Of a stretch of 19,734 nt of DNA, positions 1 to 8,529 are shown one piece after another. Origin of the DNA: Veillonellaceae bacterium (lineage in GTDB: Bacteria; Bacillota_C; Negativicutes; Veillonellales; Veillonellaceae); NCBI GenBank assembly GCA_902834965.1, contig CADFKY010000011.1, positions 1-19,734 on the forward strand. The letters are read 5' to 3'. Every line of letters begins with the position of its first letter. The first letter of the stretch is position 1. Under the pieces are notes generated by a model that ran no database searches, was not told the origin of the DNA, and saw nothing but the letters and a program-made list of their open reading frames with translations. The position numbers and the translations under genes are program-made.

Positions 1-1678
1 ATTCTTCGGAAATAGGATTCAAAATTGGAATGGCTGTATAACGGCTATCCCCTTCTGGAAGCATCATATTGGAAAGGCCATCTTTATGCATAAAGCTAAA
101 TGTAATGATTTGAGTCATACCCAATTTAGCTAACCCGTGTGTTACCTCTTTCGTAAGAGCTTTCTTAGGCGTCATACCACCAGAGGACAATACGGCTACA
201 GGAATTGTAGGAGCAATATTATCATAGTTATAAATACGAGCTACCTCTTCAGCGATATCAGGCATTACTGTTACGTCACCGCGCCATGTTGGAACGAGGG
301 CAGATAATTGGTCCCCTTCTTCAGTTACAACAAATTCAAGAGCAGTCAAAATGCGAACCATTTCGTCTTTTTCGATATTTGTACCCAAGTAATCGTTGAT
401 TTGTTTTGCTGTGAAAGTAACTGTATGTTGCTCTACAGGGTTCTTGTACACATCGATAATGCCTACGTCAACTTTACAGGATGGGCAAATTTGTTGCAAC
501 AACTGTGCTGCTCTGTCGATAGCATAGGCAGTGTATTTATGGTTTACACCACGTTCAAAACGTCCAGATGCTTCAGAACGCATACCAAGTGCTTTTGCAG
601 TGCGGCGAATGGATGGTCCATTAAACACAGCAGCTTCAAGCATAACAGTAGTAGTTTCATTTGTTACTTCGCTATCAAAGCCACCCATGATACCAGCTAC
701 ACCTACTGGGCGTTCTGCATCGGCAATAATAAGCATAGAGTCATTCAATTCACGTTCAGAACCATCAAGTGTAACAAGAACTTCACCATTTTTAGCACGT
801 CTTGCCACTAATTGATGACCTTTTATATGGTCATAGTCATAGGCATGCATAGGTTGACCAAGTTCTAACATAACATAGTTTGTTACGTCTACAACATTAT
901 TAATAGGACGAATGCCACTGTTACGCAAACGATTTTGCATCCACAATGGAGATGGTTCAACCTTTACATCTGTAACAATACGAGACATGAATCGTGTGCA
1001 AAGATCATCCGCTTCGATAGATACAGATGCTTTGCCTTCAATGGACTCACCATTTTCGTTAACCATGATAACAGGGAATAAAGCTTTTTGATTTGTCATC
1101 ATGCCGAATTCACGGGATAAACCAACCATGGAGAAGCAGTCCGCACGGTTTGCAGTCAATTCAAATTCATATACTGTGTCATTTAATCCTAATACATCTT
1201 TTACATCAAGGCCGATTGGTGTGCCTTCAGGAAAGATATAAATACCTTGTGCTTCTTCTGGCAATACTAAATCGCTGGAGATACCAAATTCTGCAACAGA
1301 ACAGAACATACCTTCGGATACAACACCACGCAATTTACCTTTTTTAATTTCTGTTCCATCAGCTAAGCGAGATTTATGGTACGCTACAGGTACGATTTGA
1401 CCTACCGCTACATTTGTTGCTGCTGTTACGATTTGTTTTGTAACAGGCTCACCTTCTTCAGTAAGGCATTCAACTTGACATACTTGTAATTTATCTGCAT
1501 CTGGATGTTTCGTAATTTCTACGATTTTACCAGTATAAATTTTCTTAATGCCATTATCCATAGCAATGACATCTTCTACAGGAATACCAGCTTGTGTTAA
1601 TTCATCGGCCAATTCTTGAGCAGGACGATTCATATCCACAGGCACGTATTCATTCATCCACTGTAAACTTGCTTTCAT
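1..1678 (-). CDS. pheT: Phenylalanyl-tRNA synthetase beta subunit (partial, C-terminus beyond window)
   Basis: Beta subunit of the cytoplasmic (alpha-beta)2 enzyme that charges tRNA-Phe; this subunit carries tRNA binding and editing of mischarged Tyr-tRNA. The frame is open for 559 codons to the window edge. Family members have about 800 residues, so roughly the last 250 (catalytic-like core and anticodon-binding domain) are missing. Visible in order are an EMAP-type tRNA-binding domain (about residues 40-150, with HPDADKLQVCQV), the B3/B4 editing region with GQPMHAYD near residue 275 and AGIMGG further on, and a B5 domain ending in PTWRGDVTVMPDIAEEVAR. The ATG start has a strong AGGAGG five bases upstream, and that site overlaps the TAG stop of pheS. 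The pheS-pheT gap is only 9 bases, so the two are co-transcribed and probably translationally coupled. Identity is certain; only the end is unseen. Confidence 0.97.
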   Translation of the reverse strand, partial: MKASLQWMNEYVPVDMNRPAQELADELTQAGIPVEDVIAMDNGIKKIYTGKIVEITKHPDADKLQVCQVECLTEEGEPVTKQIVTAATNVAVGQIVPVAYHKSRLADGTEIKKGKLRGVVSEGMFCSVAEFGISSDLVLPEEAQGIYIFPEGTPIGLDVKDVLGLNDTVYEFELTANRADCFSMVGLSREFGMMTNQKALFPVIMVNENGESIEGKASVSIEADDLCTRFMSRIVTDVKVEPSPLWMQNRLRNSGIRPINNVVDVTNYVMLELGQPMHAYDYDHIKGHQLVARRAKNGEVLVTLDGSERELNDSMLIIADAERPVGVAGIMGGFDSEVTNETTTVMLEAAVFNGPSIRRTAKALGMRSEASGRFERGVNHKYTAYAIDRAAQLLQQICPSCKVDVGIIDVYKNPVEQHTVTFTAKQINDYLGTNIEKDEMVRILTALEFVVTEEGDQLSALVPTWRGDVTVMPDIAEEVARIYNYDNIAPTIPVAVLSSGGMTPKKALTKEVTHGLAKLGMTQIITFSFMHKDGLSNMMLPEGDSRYTAIPILNPISEE

Positions 1679-1687
1679 GAGTTCCTC

Positions 1688-2710
<1,023 letters not shown>

Positions 2711-2746
2711 TCAAGCATCCTCCTATATTTAAAAGTCTAAACTATA

Positions 2747-3211
2747 TTATACCAAATCAGGGTTGTCTTCTTCAATAAAACGCCATGGTAATTCAGGTAA
2801 TGGCTTCTCTTCTAGTACAAAAAATGTACCCCGTGCCAAGTGAACAAGTTCACCTAGTTCATTATAGATACGTGCTGTAGCAACCATAGTTGTTTTACCA
2901 TTATGCTCTACATTGGATACACCACGCAATACAGTACCACCCTTAACAGCTTTCACATAGTTACCATTAAGATCAATAGTGCTAACAGATTTTCCCAATG
3001 TAAAACAAGCTGTCCCCATTACACTATCTGCTAAACCAATACAAACAGCACCATGTAAATCTCCTCTAAAGTTGCAGTAGTCTGTTTCATTTGTTTGTAA
3101 TATCATTTCTGCATGACCAGGTTCAACAGCTGTAATCTCGGAATCTTTTACCCAAGAAAATGGATTCTGATCTCGTAATTCGTTAAAATATTCTAACAAT
3201 GTTGTAGCCAT
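2747..3211 (-). CDS. PaaI-type hotdog-fold thioesterase
   Basis: A protein of 154 residues that resembles the PaaI/YbgC-like hotdog-fold acyl-CoA thioesterases, which hydrolyse acyl- or aryl-CoA thioesters in the cytoplasm. The recognisable core is the stretch around residues 41-70, where NFRGDLHGAVCIGLADSVMG matches the family pattern N-x-x-G-x-x-HGG-x-x-x-x-L-x-D, with His53 and Asp62 in the active-site positions. The second Gly of the usual HGG is Ala here. The rest has the alternating beta-strand pattern expected of the fold. The ATG is preceded by GGAGAA. It is the first gene of a likely transcript with pheS, 36 bases downstream. The substrate cannot be told from sequence, and the link to pheST may be incidental. 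Confidence 0.8.
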   Translation of the reverse strand: MATTLLEYFNELRDQNPFSWVKDSEITAVEPGHAEMILQTNETDYCNFRGDLHGAVCIGLADSVMGTACFTLGKSVSTIDLNGNYVKAVKGGTVLRGVSNVEHNGKTTMVATARIYNELGELVHLARGTFFVLEEKPLPELPWRFIEEDNPDLV

Positions 3212-3281
3212 AATGTTCTCCGTTCTATATACACATCTATAGACTAACTAATCTAAATTCCCATTCTATTTCATTATTTGT

Positions 3282-3310
3282 ATTAAAATCTCTATGGTTT
3301 TATATCCCAA
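3282..3310 (-). promoter_or_regulatory. Candidate sigma-70 promoter for the thioesterase-pheST transcript
   Basis: Read on the minus strand, a -35 element TTGGGA (3305-3310) is followed after 17 bases by a -10 element TTTAAT (3282-3287), with five of six -10 bases matching consensus. It lies about 70 bases upstream of the thioesterase start and just downstream of the preceding operon's terminator, which is where a promoter is needed. The leader is too short and lacks the motifs for a T-box. Prediction by eye only. Confidence 0.45.
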
Positions 3311-3319
3311 ATTCAATAC

Positions 3320-3371
3320 AAATATATAAAAATAGTGCGTTACATCATACATATTGTATCATGCAACGCAC
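3320..3371 (-). terminator. Rho-independent terminator after the ABC export operon
   Basis: On the minus strand a long hairpin (arms 3356-3371 and 3335-3350, five-base loop) is followed by a T-rich tract, TATTTTTATATATTT. Fourteen of 16 arm positions are Watson-Crick pairs. One mismatch becomes a G-U wobble only in the minus-strand RNA, which supports the orientation. It lies 66 bases downstream of the permease stop. Confidence 0.8.
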
Positions 3372-3437
3372 CATATGCGAACAACTCTATATAATTATAT
3401 AGTATGTTCTTTACAAAACATTATGACAAGTTCAAAA

Positions 3438-4649
3438 CTATTCATAATGTAATGCATCGATTGGATTAAGTTTTGCCGCTTTACGAGCAGGATAAATACC
3501 AAATACCAAGCCGATAGCCATAGAGAAAGCAAAGGACATTATGATGGTTGGAATGGAAATAACAGTACTCAGCCCTGAGGCCATACCTATTAACTTAGAA
3601 GACCCAACGCCGAGAATAATACCAATGATACCACCCATCAAACTGATTACAACAGCTTCGATAAGGAACTGTGTAACAATGACATTATAAGTTGCACCTA
3701 AGGCTTTACGAACACCGATTTCTCGAGTCCGTTCAGTAACGGATACAAGCATGATATTCATAATACCAATACCACCAACTACGAGAGAAATAGCCGCTAC
3801 CGCACCAAGGAACAAGGTCAATGTCCCCGTTGTTTCTTCCATAGTTTCCATAATGGAGTTCATATTTTGAATGTTAAAGTCATCAAGATTTGTATCTTTG
3901 ATACCATGTCGTACACGTAATAAGTTTTCAATATCGGACTGCAAGCGATCGATACCATTCTCATCTTTACCTACCACATATATCATTCGTAAATAATCAA
4001 TGCCGTCTACCCGTTCCATCGCTGTTGTGTAAGGAATAATAACCATATCATCTTGGTCATTACCCATCGCACCACTACCTTTACTATTGAGAACACCAAT
4101 AATTCGGAATGGAATATTTTTAACACGAATTTCAGCGCCTACTGGATTTTCATCACCAAATAAATTTTTGACTACCGTTTTACCAACTACAGCAACGCGT
4201 TCACGATTCTGTACATTTTTTTCAGATAAGAAGCGCCCAGATTTCATGGACCAGTTATTAACATCTAAATAATTAGCATTAACACCAGACACTGAAGTAG
4301 TCCAGTTTTTATTTTGATAAATAACTACATATGCGCCATTTGTCATTGGGCTTGCAGCTTTAACGCCATCTAGTTTTGCAATAGCTTCGTAATCAGCTAC
4401 CTTTAAGGATTTCATGGATCCTGGCGTTGGTCGTACACCTGGAGTACGCGGCGCACCTGGCATAACCATCAATAAATTTGAACCTAAGCTAGAAATGGAG
4501 TTTTGAATATCTTGCTTTACACCATTACCAATAGATACTAAAGCAATTACGGCAGCTACACCGATAATAATACCTAGCATGGTTAAAATAGAACGCATTT
4601 TATTAGCAATGAGGGATGCCCATGCCATCAAGAAACTCTCTTTATACAT
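3438..4649 (-). CDS. MacB-type ABC transporter permease
   Basis: Membrane subunit of a MacB/YknZ-type exporter, 403 residues. The layout is the classic one: a first transmembrane segment at about residues 19-41 (SILTMLGIIIGVAAVIALVSIG), a large extracytoplasmic MacB core domain (about 45-275), and a C-terminal FtsX-type block of three transmembrane segments (about 281-303, 327-352, 366-388) with the family signature TREIGVRKALGA. Such permeases transmit ATPase movement to the periplasmic domain and work with an adaptor and, in diderm cells, a TolC-like channel. The ATG overlaps the end of the ATPase gene by 8 bases, and its AGGAGG lies inside that gene, so translation is probably coupled. The substrate (antibiotic, peptide or lipid) cannot be predicted. 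In E. coli MacB the ATPase and permease are fused; here they are separate. Confidence 0.93.
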   Translation of the reverse strand: MYKESFLMAWASLIANKMRSILTMLGIIIGVAAVIALVSIGNGVKQDIQNSISSLGSNLLMVMPGAPRTPGVRPTPGSMKSLKVADYEAIAKLDGVKAASPMTNGAYVVIYQNKNWTTSVSGVNANYLDVNNWSMKSGRFLSEKNVQNRERVAVVGKTVVKNLFGDENPVGAEIRVKNIPFRIIGVLNSKGSGAMGNDQDDMVIIPYTTAMERVDGIDYLRMIYVVGKDENGIDRLQSDIENLLRVRHGIKDTNLDDFNIQNMNSIMETMEETTGTLTLFLGAVAAISLVVGGIGIMNIMLVSVTERTREIGVRKALGATYNVIVTQFLIEAVVISLMGGIIGIILGVGSSKLIGMASGLSTVISIPTIIMSFAFSMAIGLVFGIYPARKAAKLNPIDALHYE

Positions 4650-5364
4650 GAGTCACCTCCTGTACAGGTGTCATATTGAGATTTTGAGAATCCTCTACAA
4701 TCAAACCATCACGCAATACTACATTACGACTTGCATAGGTTGCAATTTCAGGTTCATGAGTAACGAGGATAATTGTACGCCCTTCATCATAGAGACCTCT
4801 AAAGATATTCATAACATCAATAGTCGACTTGGAGTCAAGGTTGCCTGTCGGTTCATCGGCCATGATGATAGCCGGATTATTCGCTAACGCGCGAGCTATG
4901 GCTACACGTTGACGCTGACCACCAGATAACTCAGATGGCAAGTGATCCATACGATCCCCAAGGCCAACAGAGGATAACAATGCGGCGGCACGTTCATTAC
5001 GTGACTTTTTATCCATCCCTGCATAAATCATAGGGAGCGCCACATTCTCTAAAGCTGTCAATTTTGTTAATAAGTTGAAACTTTGGAATACAAAGCCTAT
5101 TTGTTTGTTTCGTACAAAGGCCAATTCATCGTCTGATAAGGTAGCAACCTCATTACCATTAAGACGATACGAACCTGTTGTTGGTCTATCTAAACAACCA
5201 AGTATGTTCATAAAGGTAGACTTACCAGAACCAGATGGACCCATAATAGACACAAATTCGCCTTTGTTGACCAGTAAATCGATACCATGCAGAACAGGCA
5301 CCGATAATTTACCATTTACATAGGTCTTCGTAATCCCTTGTATATCGATTACTGCTTGATTCAT
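4642..5364 (-). CDS. ABC transporter ATP-binding protein (MacB/LolD type)
   Basis: Cytoplasmic ATPase of the same exporter, 240 residues. All nucleotide-binding motifs are intact: Walker A GPSGSGKST (about 42-50), Q-loop Gln near 94, signature LSGGQ (146-150), Walker B IIMADEP followed by TGNLD (166-177), and the switch histidine in VTHE (near 203). The sequence type, including TGNLDS, is that of the MacB/LolD/YknY family, which drives extrusion or lipid release rather than import. I chose the ATG at 5364 because it has AGGTGA upstream; an in-frame GTG at 5370 would add two residues. It starts 12 bases after the adaptor stop and overlaps the permease start. Confidence 0.95.
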   Translation of the reverse strand: MNQAVIDIQGITKTYVNGKLSVPVLHGIDLLVNKGEFVSIMGPSGSGKSTFMNILGCLDRPTTGSYRLNGNEVATLSDDELAFVRNKQIGFVFQSFNLLTKLTALENVALPMIYAGMDKKSRNERAAALLSSVGLGDRMDHLPSELSGGQRQRVAIARALANNPAIIMADEPTGNLDSKSTIDVMNIFRGLYDEGRTIILVTHEPEIATYASRNVVLRDGLIVEDSQNLNMTPVQEVTHV

Positions 5365-5376
5365 ATTCACCTACTA

Positions 5377-6459
5377 TTAGAATGGTCCACGGCTATTATT
5401 CTTAGGTGCTGTTACATCACCACTTACGATGATTTCATCACCTTCAGATAAACCTTTTAGAATTTGTACATTAGTATCACCAGTTACACCTGTAGAAACA
5501 GCTGTACGTACTGGTTGACCATCTTTAATAACATATACATATTCCCCTTGCTTATCTGTACGCACTGCAGTAAGAGGTACTACCAATGTATTTTTAATAT
5601 CTTCGCCAAAAATAGTTGCACGAGCCGTCATAGATGGTAAGAAATTGTTTGAAATATTTTCAGGAATTTGAACTTTTACGGTATAGTACACAACGCTATT
5701 GCTTGTAGCGCCCATATTGCCTTTTGTACCTTTTGCAATTTCAGACACGTAACCTGTGAAAGTTTCACCTGGCTTAGAGTCTACTGTAAATTCTACTTTA
5801 GCTCCTTGTTTGATACTACCAATATCTGTTTCATCTACAGTTAGGTAAATTTCTAAATCACTTAAATCTGCAATCGTAGCGATAATCATTTGTGTAGAAA
5901 TACCAGTACTGATAGTTTGACCAGCTTTCAACGGTGTACCAATAACAGTACCAGACATTGGCGCCGTAATAGTAGCATCATTTAAATCTGCTGCTGCGCG
6001 GTCATACGTAGATTTTGCGCGTTCATAAGCGGTTACAGAATCATCATAAGTTTGTTGAGCAATGGCATTTTGATCGGCTAATGCTTTATAACGATTCATA
6101 TCAAGTTCTGCCTTAGATAATGCAGCGCGAGCATCATCTGCAGAGGCTTGTAATTGACGTGTATCAATATAGGCAATCACTTGACCAGCTGTAACTTGAT
6201 CATTCTCTTTAACTAAAACTTTTTCAAGTTTACCAGCCACATTCGTAGAAACGTCTACATAATTAACAGGGTTAATAGTACCCGTAGCACTAATGCTCGT
6301 TTTTACATCACCCTTTTCTACCTTGCCAGTAGTATATAAGTTTTGTGTTTGCTTAGAATCTTCACTATGCATGTAGTAGTATGTACCACCACCAAGAACA
6401 CAAAGAACAACAGCACCAGCAATAATGCGTTTACGATGCTTTTGTAAGAATTCTTTCAT
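5377..6459 (-). CDS. MacA/HlyD-type periplasmic adaptor of the ABC exporter
   Basis: Membrane fusion protein of 360 residues. A short basic N-terminus is followed by one membrane anchor or uncleaved signal (about residues 10-30, IIAGAVVLCVLGGGTYYYM). Next come a lipoyl-like half (around AGKLEKVLVKENDQVTAGQVIAYID), an alanine-rich alpha-helical hairpin (about 100-160), the second lipoyl half (ATITAPMSGTVIGTPLKAGQ), and beta-barrel and membrane-proximal domains ending in GLSEGDEIIVSGD. This is the MacA/YknX architecture, bridging the inner-membrane permease to an outer-membrane channel. I chose the ATG at 6459 because AAGGAG lies six bases upstream; an in-frame upstream ATG at 6495 has no such site. 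It is the first gene of the three-gene operon, and no TolC-like gene is present nearby. Confidence 0.92.
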   Translation of the reverse strand: MKEFLQKHRKRIIAGAVVLCVLGGGTYYYMHSEDSKQTQNLYTTGKVEKGDVKTSISATGTINPVNYVDVSTNVAGKLEKVLVKENDQVTAGQVIAYIDTRQLQASADDARAALSKAELDMNRYKALADQNAIAQQTYDDSVTAYERAKSTYDRAAADLNDATITAPMSGTVIGTPLKAGQTISTGISTQMIIATIADLSDLEIYLTVDETDIGSIKQGAKVEFTVDSKPGETFTGYVSEIAKGTKGNMGATSNSVVYYTVKVQIPENISNNFLPSMTARATIFGEDIKNTLVVPLTAVRTDKQGEYVYVIKDGQPVRTAVSTGVTGDTNVQILKGLSEGDEIIVSGDVTAPKNNSRGPF

Positions 6460-6534
6460 TATAATCTCCTTATAAAAAGATGAAGATATTGCCAATAAAG
6501 TATCTATTTATGATGATACTATTAGTATTTTTAA

Positions 6535-6563
6535 ATTATACAGTACCAATTACTTTTATGCAA
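6535..6563 (-). promoter_or_regulatory. Sigma-70-type promoter of the MacA/ABC export operon
   Basis: On the minus strand a consensus -10 TATAAT (6535-6540) is preceded by 17 bases and a -35 TTGCAT (6558-6563). It lies about 75 bases upstream of the adaptor ATG and downstream of the pfkA terminator. The perfect -10 and exact spacing make it the best promoter in the window. Confidence 0.65.
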
Positions 6564-6588
6564 TATAATTTCATTAATGAATAAATCA

Positions 6589-6623
6589 TGATAAAAAGAA
6601 AATGACCCTTTCGGGTCACTTTT
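6589..6623 (-). terminator. Rho-independent terminator of pfkA
   Basis: Nine bases after the pfkA stop the minus strand holds a hairpin with TGACCC/GGGTCA arms closed by a GAAA tetraloop (loop 6609-6612), extended by A-T pairs, followed by TTTTCTTTTT. The A-rich 5' flank means it could also work on the plus strand, but no plus-strand gene is seen. Confidence 0.85.
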
Positions 6624-6631
6624 AAATCGTC

Positions 6632-7591
6632 TTAACTACTCAATATAGATAGTAGTGTATAGTCCTTTTCATTAATTGGGAATTCTAGGCGTTCAGCCTC
6701 TTGATAGGATATAGGACGAATATGGCCATCTATATAGCCTACTAATCGATTATCTGTACCATTCATCAATAACTCAATACAGGTTTCACTCATACGAGCC
6801 GCTAAAATAGCATCGAATGCAGATGGACCGCCACCGCGTTGTAAATACCCCAATACGGTTAAGCTCGGATCAAATTCCGTATGATCCTTAATATAGGATT
6901 TAACTTCCCCACTATTATAAGCACCTTCTGCAACGAGTATCACACTATATTCTTTACCACGAATCTGTGTCTCCTTTAAATGGCGACATACCTCATGTAA
7001 AGGCATAGGATTTTCAGGAACGAGTACAATTTCAGCACCACACGCAAGTCCAGCTTTAAGCGCAATATGACCTGCCTTACGTCCCATTACTTCGACAATG
7101 GCTACTCGTTCATGTGAATTAGAAGTATCACGAATTCTACCAACCGCATCAACCACAGTATTCAGCGCTGTATCAAAGCCTATAGTATATTGAGTACCAC
7201 CCATATCATTATCTATGGTACAAGGAATAGTCATGGTGGACATACCAAGTTTTGCCAAACTTGTGGCACCACGCATGGAACCATCCCCACCAATAACGAT
7301 GAGATGATCTATACCATGAGCTTTTAAAATATTATAGGCCTTTTTCTGAACCTCTTCATTTTGGAATTCAGGAAAACGAGCTGTTTTTAGCATCGTACCA
7401 CCTTGGGTTATAATACCGCCTACGGCACGATTCGTTAAAGGTAATATCTGTTCTTCAATGATGCCTAAATAGCCTCGTTCAATACCAAATACTTCAAAAC
7501 CTTCATGGATAGCTTTTCTAGTTAGCGCTCTGATGGCGGCGTTCATTCCAGGTGCGTCTCCGCCGCTTGTTAGTATTGCGATTCTTCTCAT
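6632..7591 (-). CDS. pfkA: 6-phosphofructokinase
   Basis: Cytoplasmic PfkA-family enzyme that phosphorylates fructose 6-phosphate to the 1,6-bisphosphate. The length of 319 residues matches E. coli PfkA (320). Visible motifs are TSGGDAPGMNAAIR at the N-terminus, TARFPEF, the Mg-ATP motif GGDGS (the Gly type expected of ATP-using enzymes), the catalytic TIDND, the GR of EVMGRKAG, and LGYLQRGG. I chose the ATG at 7591 because it gives the family N-terminus and sits seven bases after AAGGGGGT; upstream codons in this frame read through a different gene. By comparison with E. coli PfkA from memory, residue 124 is Cys instead of Gly, Arg243 is Ser and His249 is Tyr, all near substrate sites. It overlaps the upstream P-loop kinase gene by 74 bases and is presumably co-transcribed with it. 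Confidence 0.93.
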   Translation of the reverse strand: MRRIAILTSGGDAPGMNAAIRALTRKAIHEGFEVFGIERGYLGIIEEQILPLTNRAVGGIITQGGTMLKTARFPEFQNEEVQKKAYNILKAHGIDHLIVIGGDGSMRGATSLAKLGMSTMTIPCTIDNDMGGTQYTIGFDTALNTVVDAVGRIRDTSNSHERVAIVEVMGRKAGHIALKAGLACGAEIVLVPENPMPLHEVCRHLKETQIRGKEYSVILVAEGAYNSGEVKSYIKDHTEFDPSLTVLGYLQRGGGPSAFDAILAARMSETCIELLMNGTDNRLVGYIDGHIRPISYQEAERLEFPINEKDYTLLSILSS

Positions 7592-8402
7592 ATCCATTAC
7601 CCCCTTGTGGTGTACGTTGTTTGGATATAGCTTCTGACTTACGTCCTTTACCTGACTGATTAGACGTCTTATGTTTACGACGTTTATCATAGCAAGATGT
7701 ATTAGATACTACCTTATTAGAACCTAATGTATGAGAAGTTCGTTTATGAGCTTCTATTTTCTTAGGTATTCTTCTATCATTTGTATTTCTAGTAACAGAA
7801 TTATTTAGTTTTAGTTCTTGAGATGATTCTTTATCATCTCCATTGTCCATATCATTGGGTTGACGTCTTGCTTTAAATTGCACACCTGAAGCAACTAATT
7901 CATCTTCAATACGTTGCATAAAATCATAGGTCCGACCATTTGTTGTATCTAGTACAAAATCACACTGCTTATATACTGGTTTCCAGGATTGTATCATAGC
8001 GTGTACAAAAGCATGTACATTATTGTAATCCATAGTTGGCCGTTTCCCAATTCGGCGATTTACACGGCTCACAATACGAAATTGTGCAGCGCGAATACCA
8101 ATAATATACGAGTATTTTTTTAATACTTTTAACGTACGATGTTCAATAGGAAAATTACCACCTACAGATATAACCGCTTCATGGTATAAGCATACCTTTT
8201 TAAGTACATCCATTTCAGCACGACGGAATGCTTTTTCTCCAATTTTCTTGAATATTTCAGCAATAGGCAACCCAAAACGACCTTCTAATACGCGATCAGT
8301 ATCTACAAATTGCCATCCCTTGCGTTCTGCAAGATTACGACCGAAATGACTTTTGCCACTTCCCATAGAACCGATGAGCATAATATTGCGTTTTATTATC
8401 AT
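7518..8402 (-). CDS. Shikimate-kinase-like P-loop protein with a basic C-terminal tail
   Basis: Residues 1 to about 170 match the shikimate kinase fold. Walker A is GSMGSGKS (11-18). DTD near 34-36 and FRRAE near 60 correspond to the usual shikimate-contacting Asp and Arg. However, the normal GGG shikimate-binding loop reads GGN (SVGGN), and the lid motif R-x-P-x-Y reads WKPVY, losing the conserved Arg. The function could be shikimate phosphorylation or another small-molecule kinase. Residues 171-294 form a Lys/Arg/Asn/Ser-rich, probably disordered tail that runs 74 bases into pfkA, whereas typical shikimate kinases stop near 170-180. The ATG has AAGGGG eleven bases upstream, a long spacing. 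It lies after the pilus-locus terminator and before pfkA. The kinase domain is confident; the tail and the exact function are not. Confidence 0.75.
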   Translation of the reverse strand: MIIKRNIMLIGSMGSGKSHFGRNLAERKGWQFVDTDRVLEGRFGLPIAEIFKKIGEKAFRRAEMDVLKKVCLYHEAVISVGGNFPIEHRTLKVLKKYSYIIGIRAAQFRIVSRVNRRIGKRPTMDYNNVHAFVHAMIQSWKPVYKQCDFVLDTTNGRTYDFMQRIEDELVASGVQFKARRQPNDMDNGDDKESSQELKLNNSVTRNTNDRRIPKKIEAHKRTSHTLGSNKVVSNTSCYDKRRKHKTSNQSGKGRKSEAISKQRTPQGGNGYEKNRNTNKRRRRTWNERRHQSAN

Positions 8403-8436
8403 CTATTTATGTGCCCCTTATTATTTCATATCCTTC

Positions 8437-8464
8437 ATTGTACTATAAAATGCTACAAAAACAA
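8437..8464 (-). promoter_or_regulatory. Weak candidate promoter for the P-loop kinase-pfkA pair
   Basis: On the minus strand, TACAAT (8437-8442) is preceded by a 16-base spacer and TTGTTT (8459-8464), immediately downstream of the pilus-locus terminator and about 35 bases upstream of the kinase ATG. The -35 overlaps the terminator T-tract and matches consensus poorly, so this is tentative. Confidence 0.3.
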
Positions 8465-8499
8465 AGACAGACTATAGACTAACTCTCTATAATCTGTCT
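8454..8499 (-). terminator. Rho-independent terminator of the pilus locus
   Basis: About 30 bases after the PilO-like stop, the minus strand forms a 13-base-pair stem (8487-8499 with 8465-8477, nine-base loop) followed by TTTGTTTTTG. Its only mismatch is a G-U wobble in minus-strand RNA, fixing the direction. It separates the pilus genes from the kinase-pfkA genes. Confidence 0.8.
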
Positions 8500-8529
8500 C
8501 TATTAGTATTACTAAAAATAATTTATATG

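Noticed and set aside
308..1347. Plus-strand open frames inside pheT
   Set aside because: They lie antisense to a clear PheT reading frame, lack ribosome sites and encode no recognisable protein.
3212..3334. Possible T-box leader for pheST
   Set aside because: The upstream region is short and lacks the T-box (TGGNACCGCG-type) sequence, a Stem I and an antiterminator; pheS itself has only 36 bases of leader.
7592..7690. N-terminal extension of pfkA to 7690
   Set aside because: The added 33 residues match nothing in PfkA, while the ATG at 7591 has a well-placed AAGGGGGT and yields the normal 319-residue length.
8454..8499. Small RNA or repeat element between the pilus locus and the kinase gene
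   Set aside because: The dyad is fully explained as a minus-strand terminator with a following T-tract.
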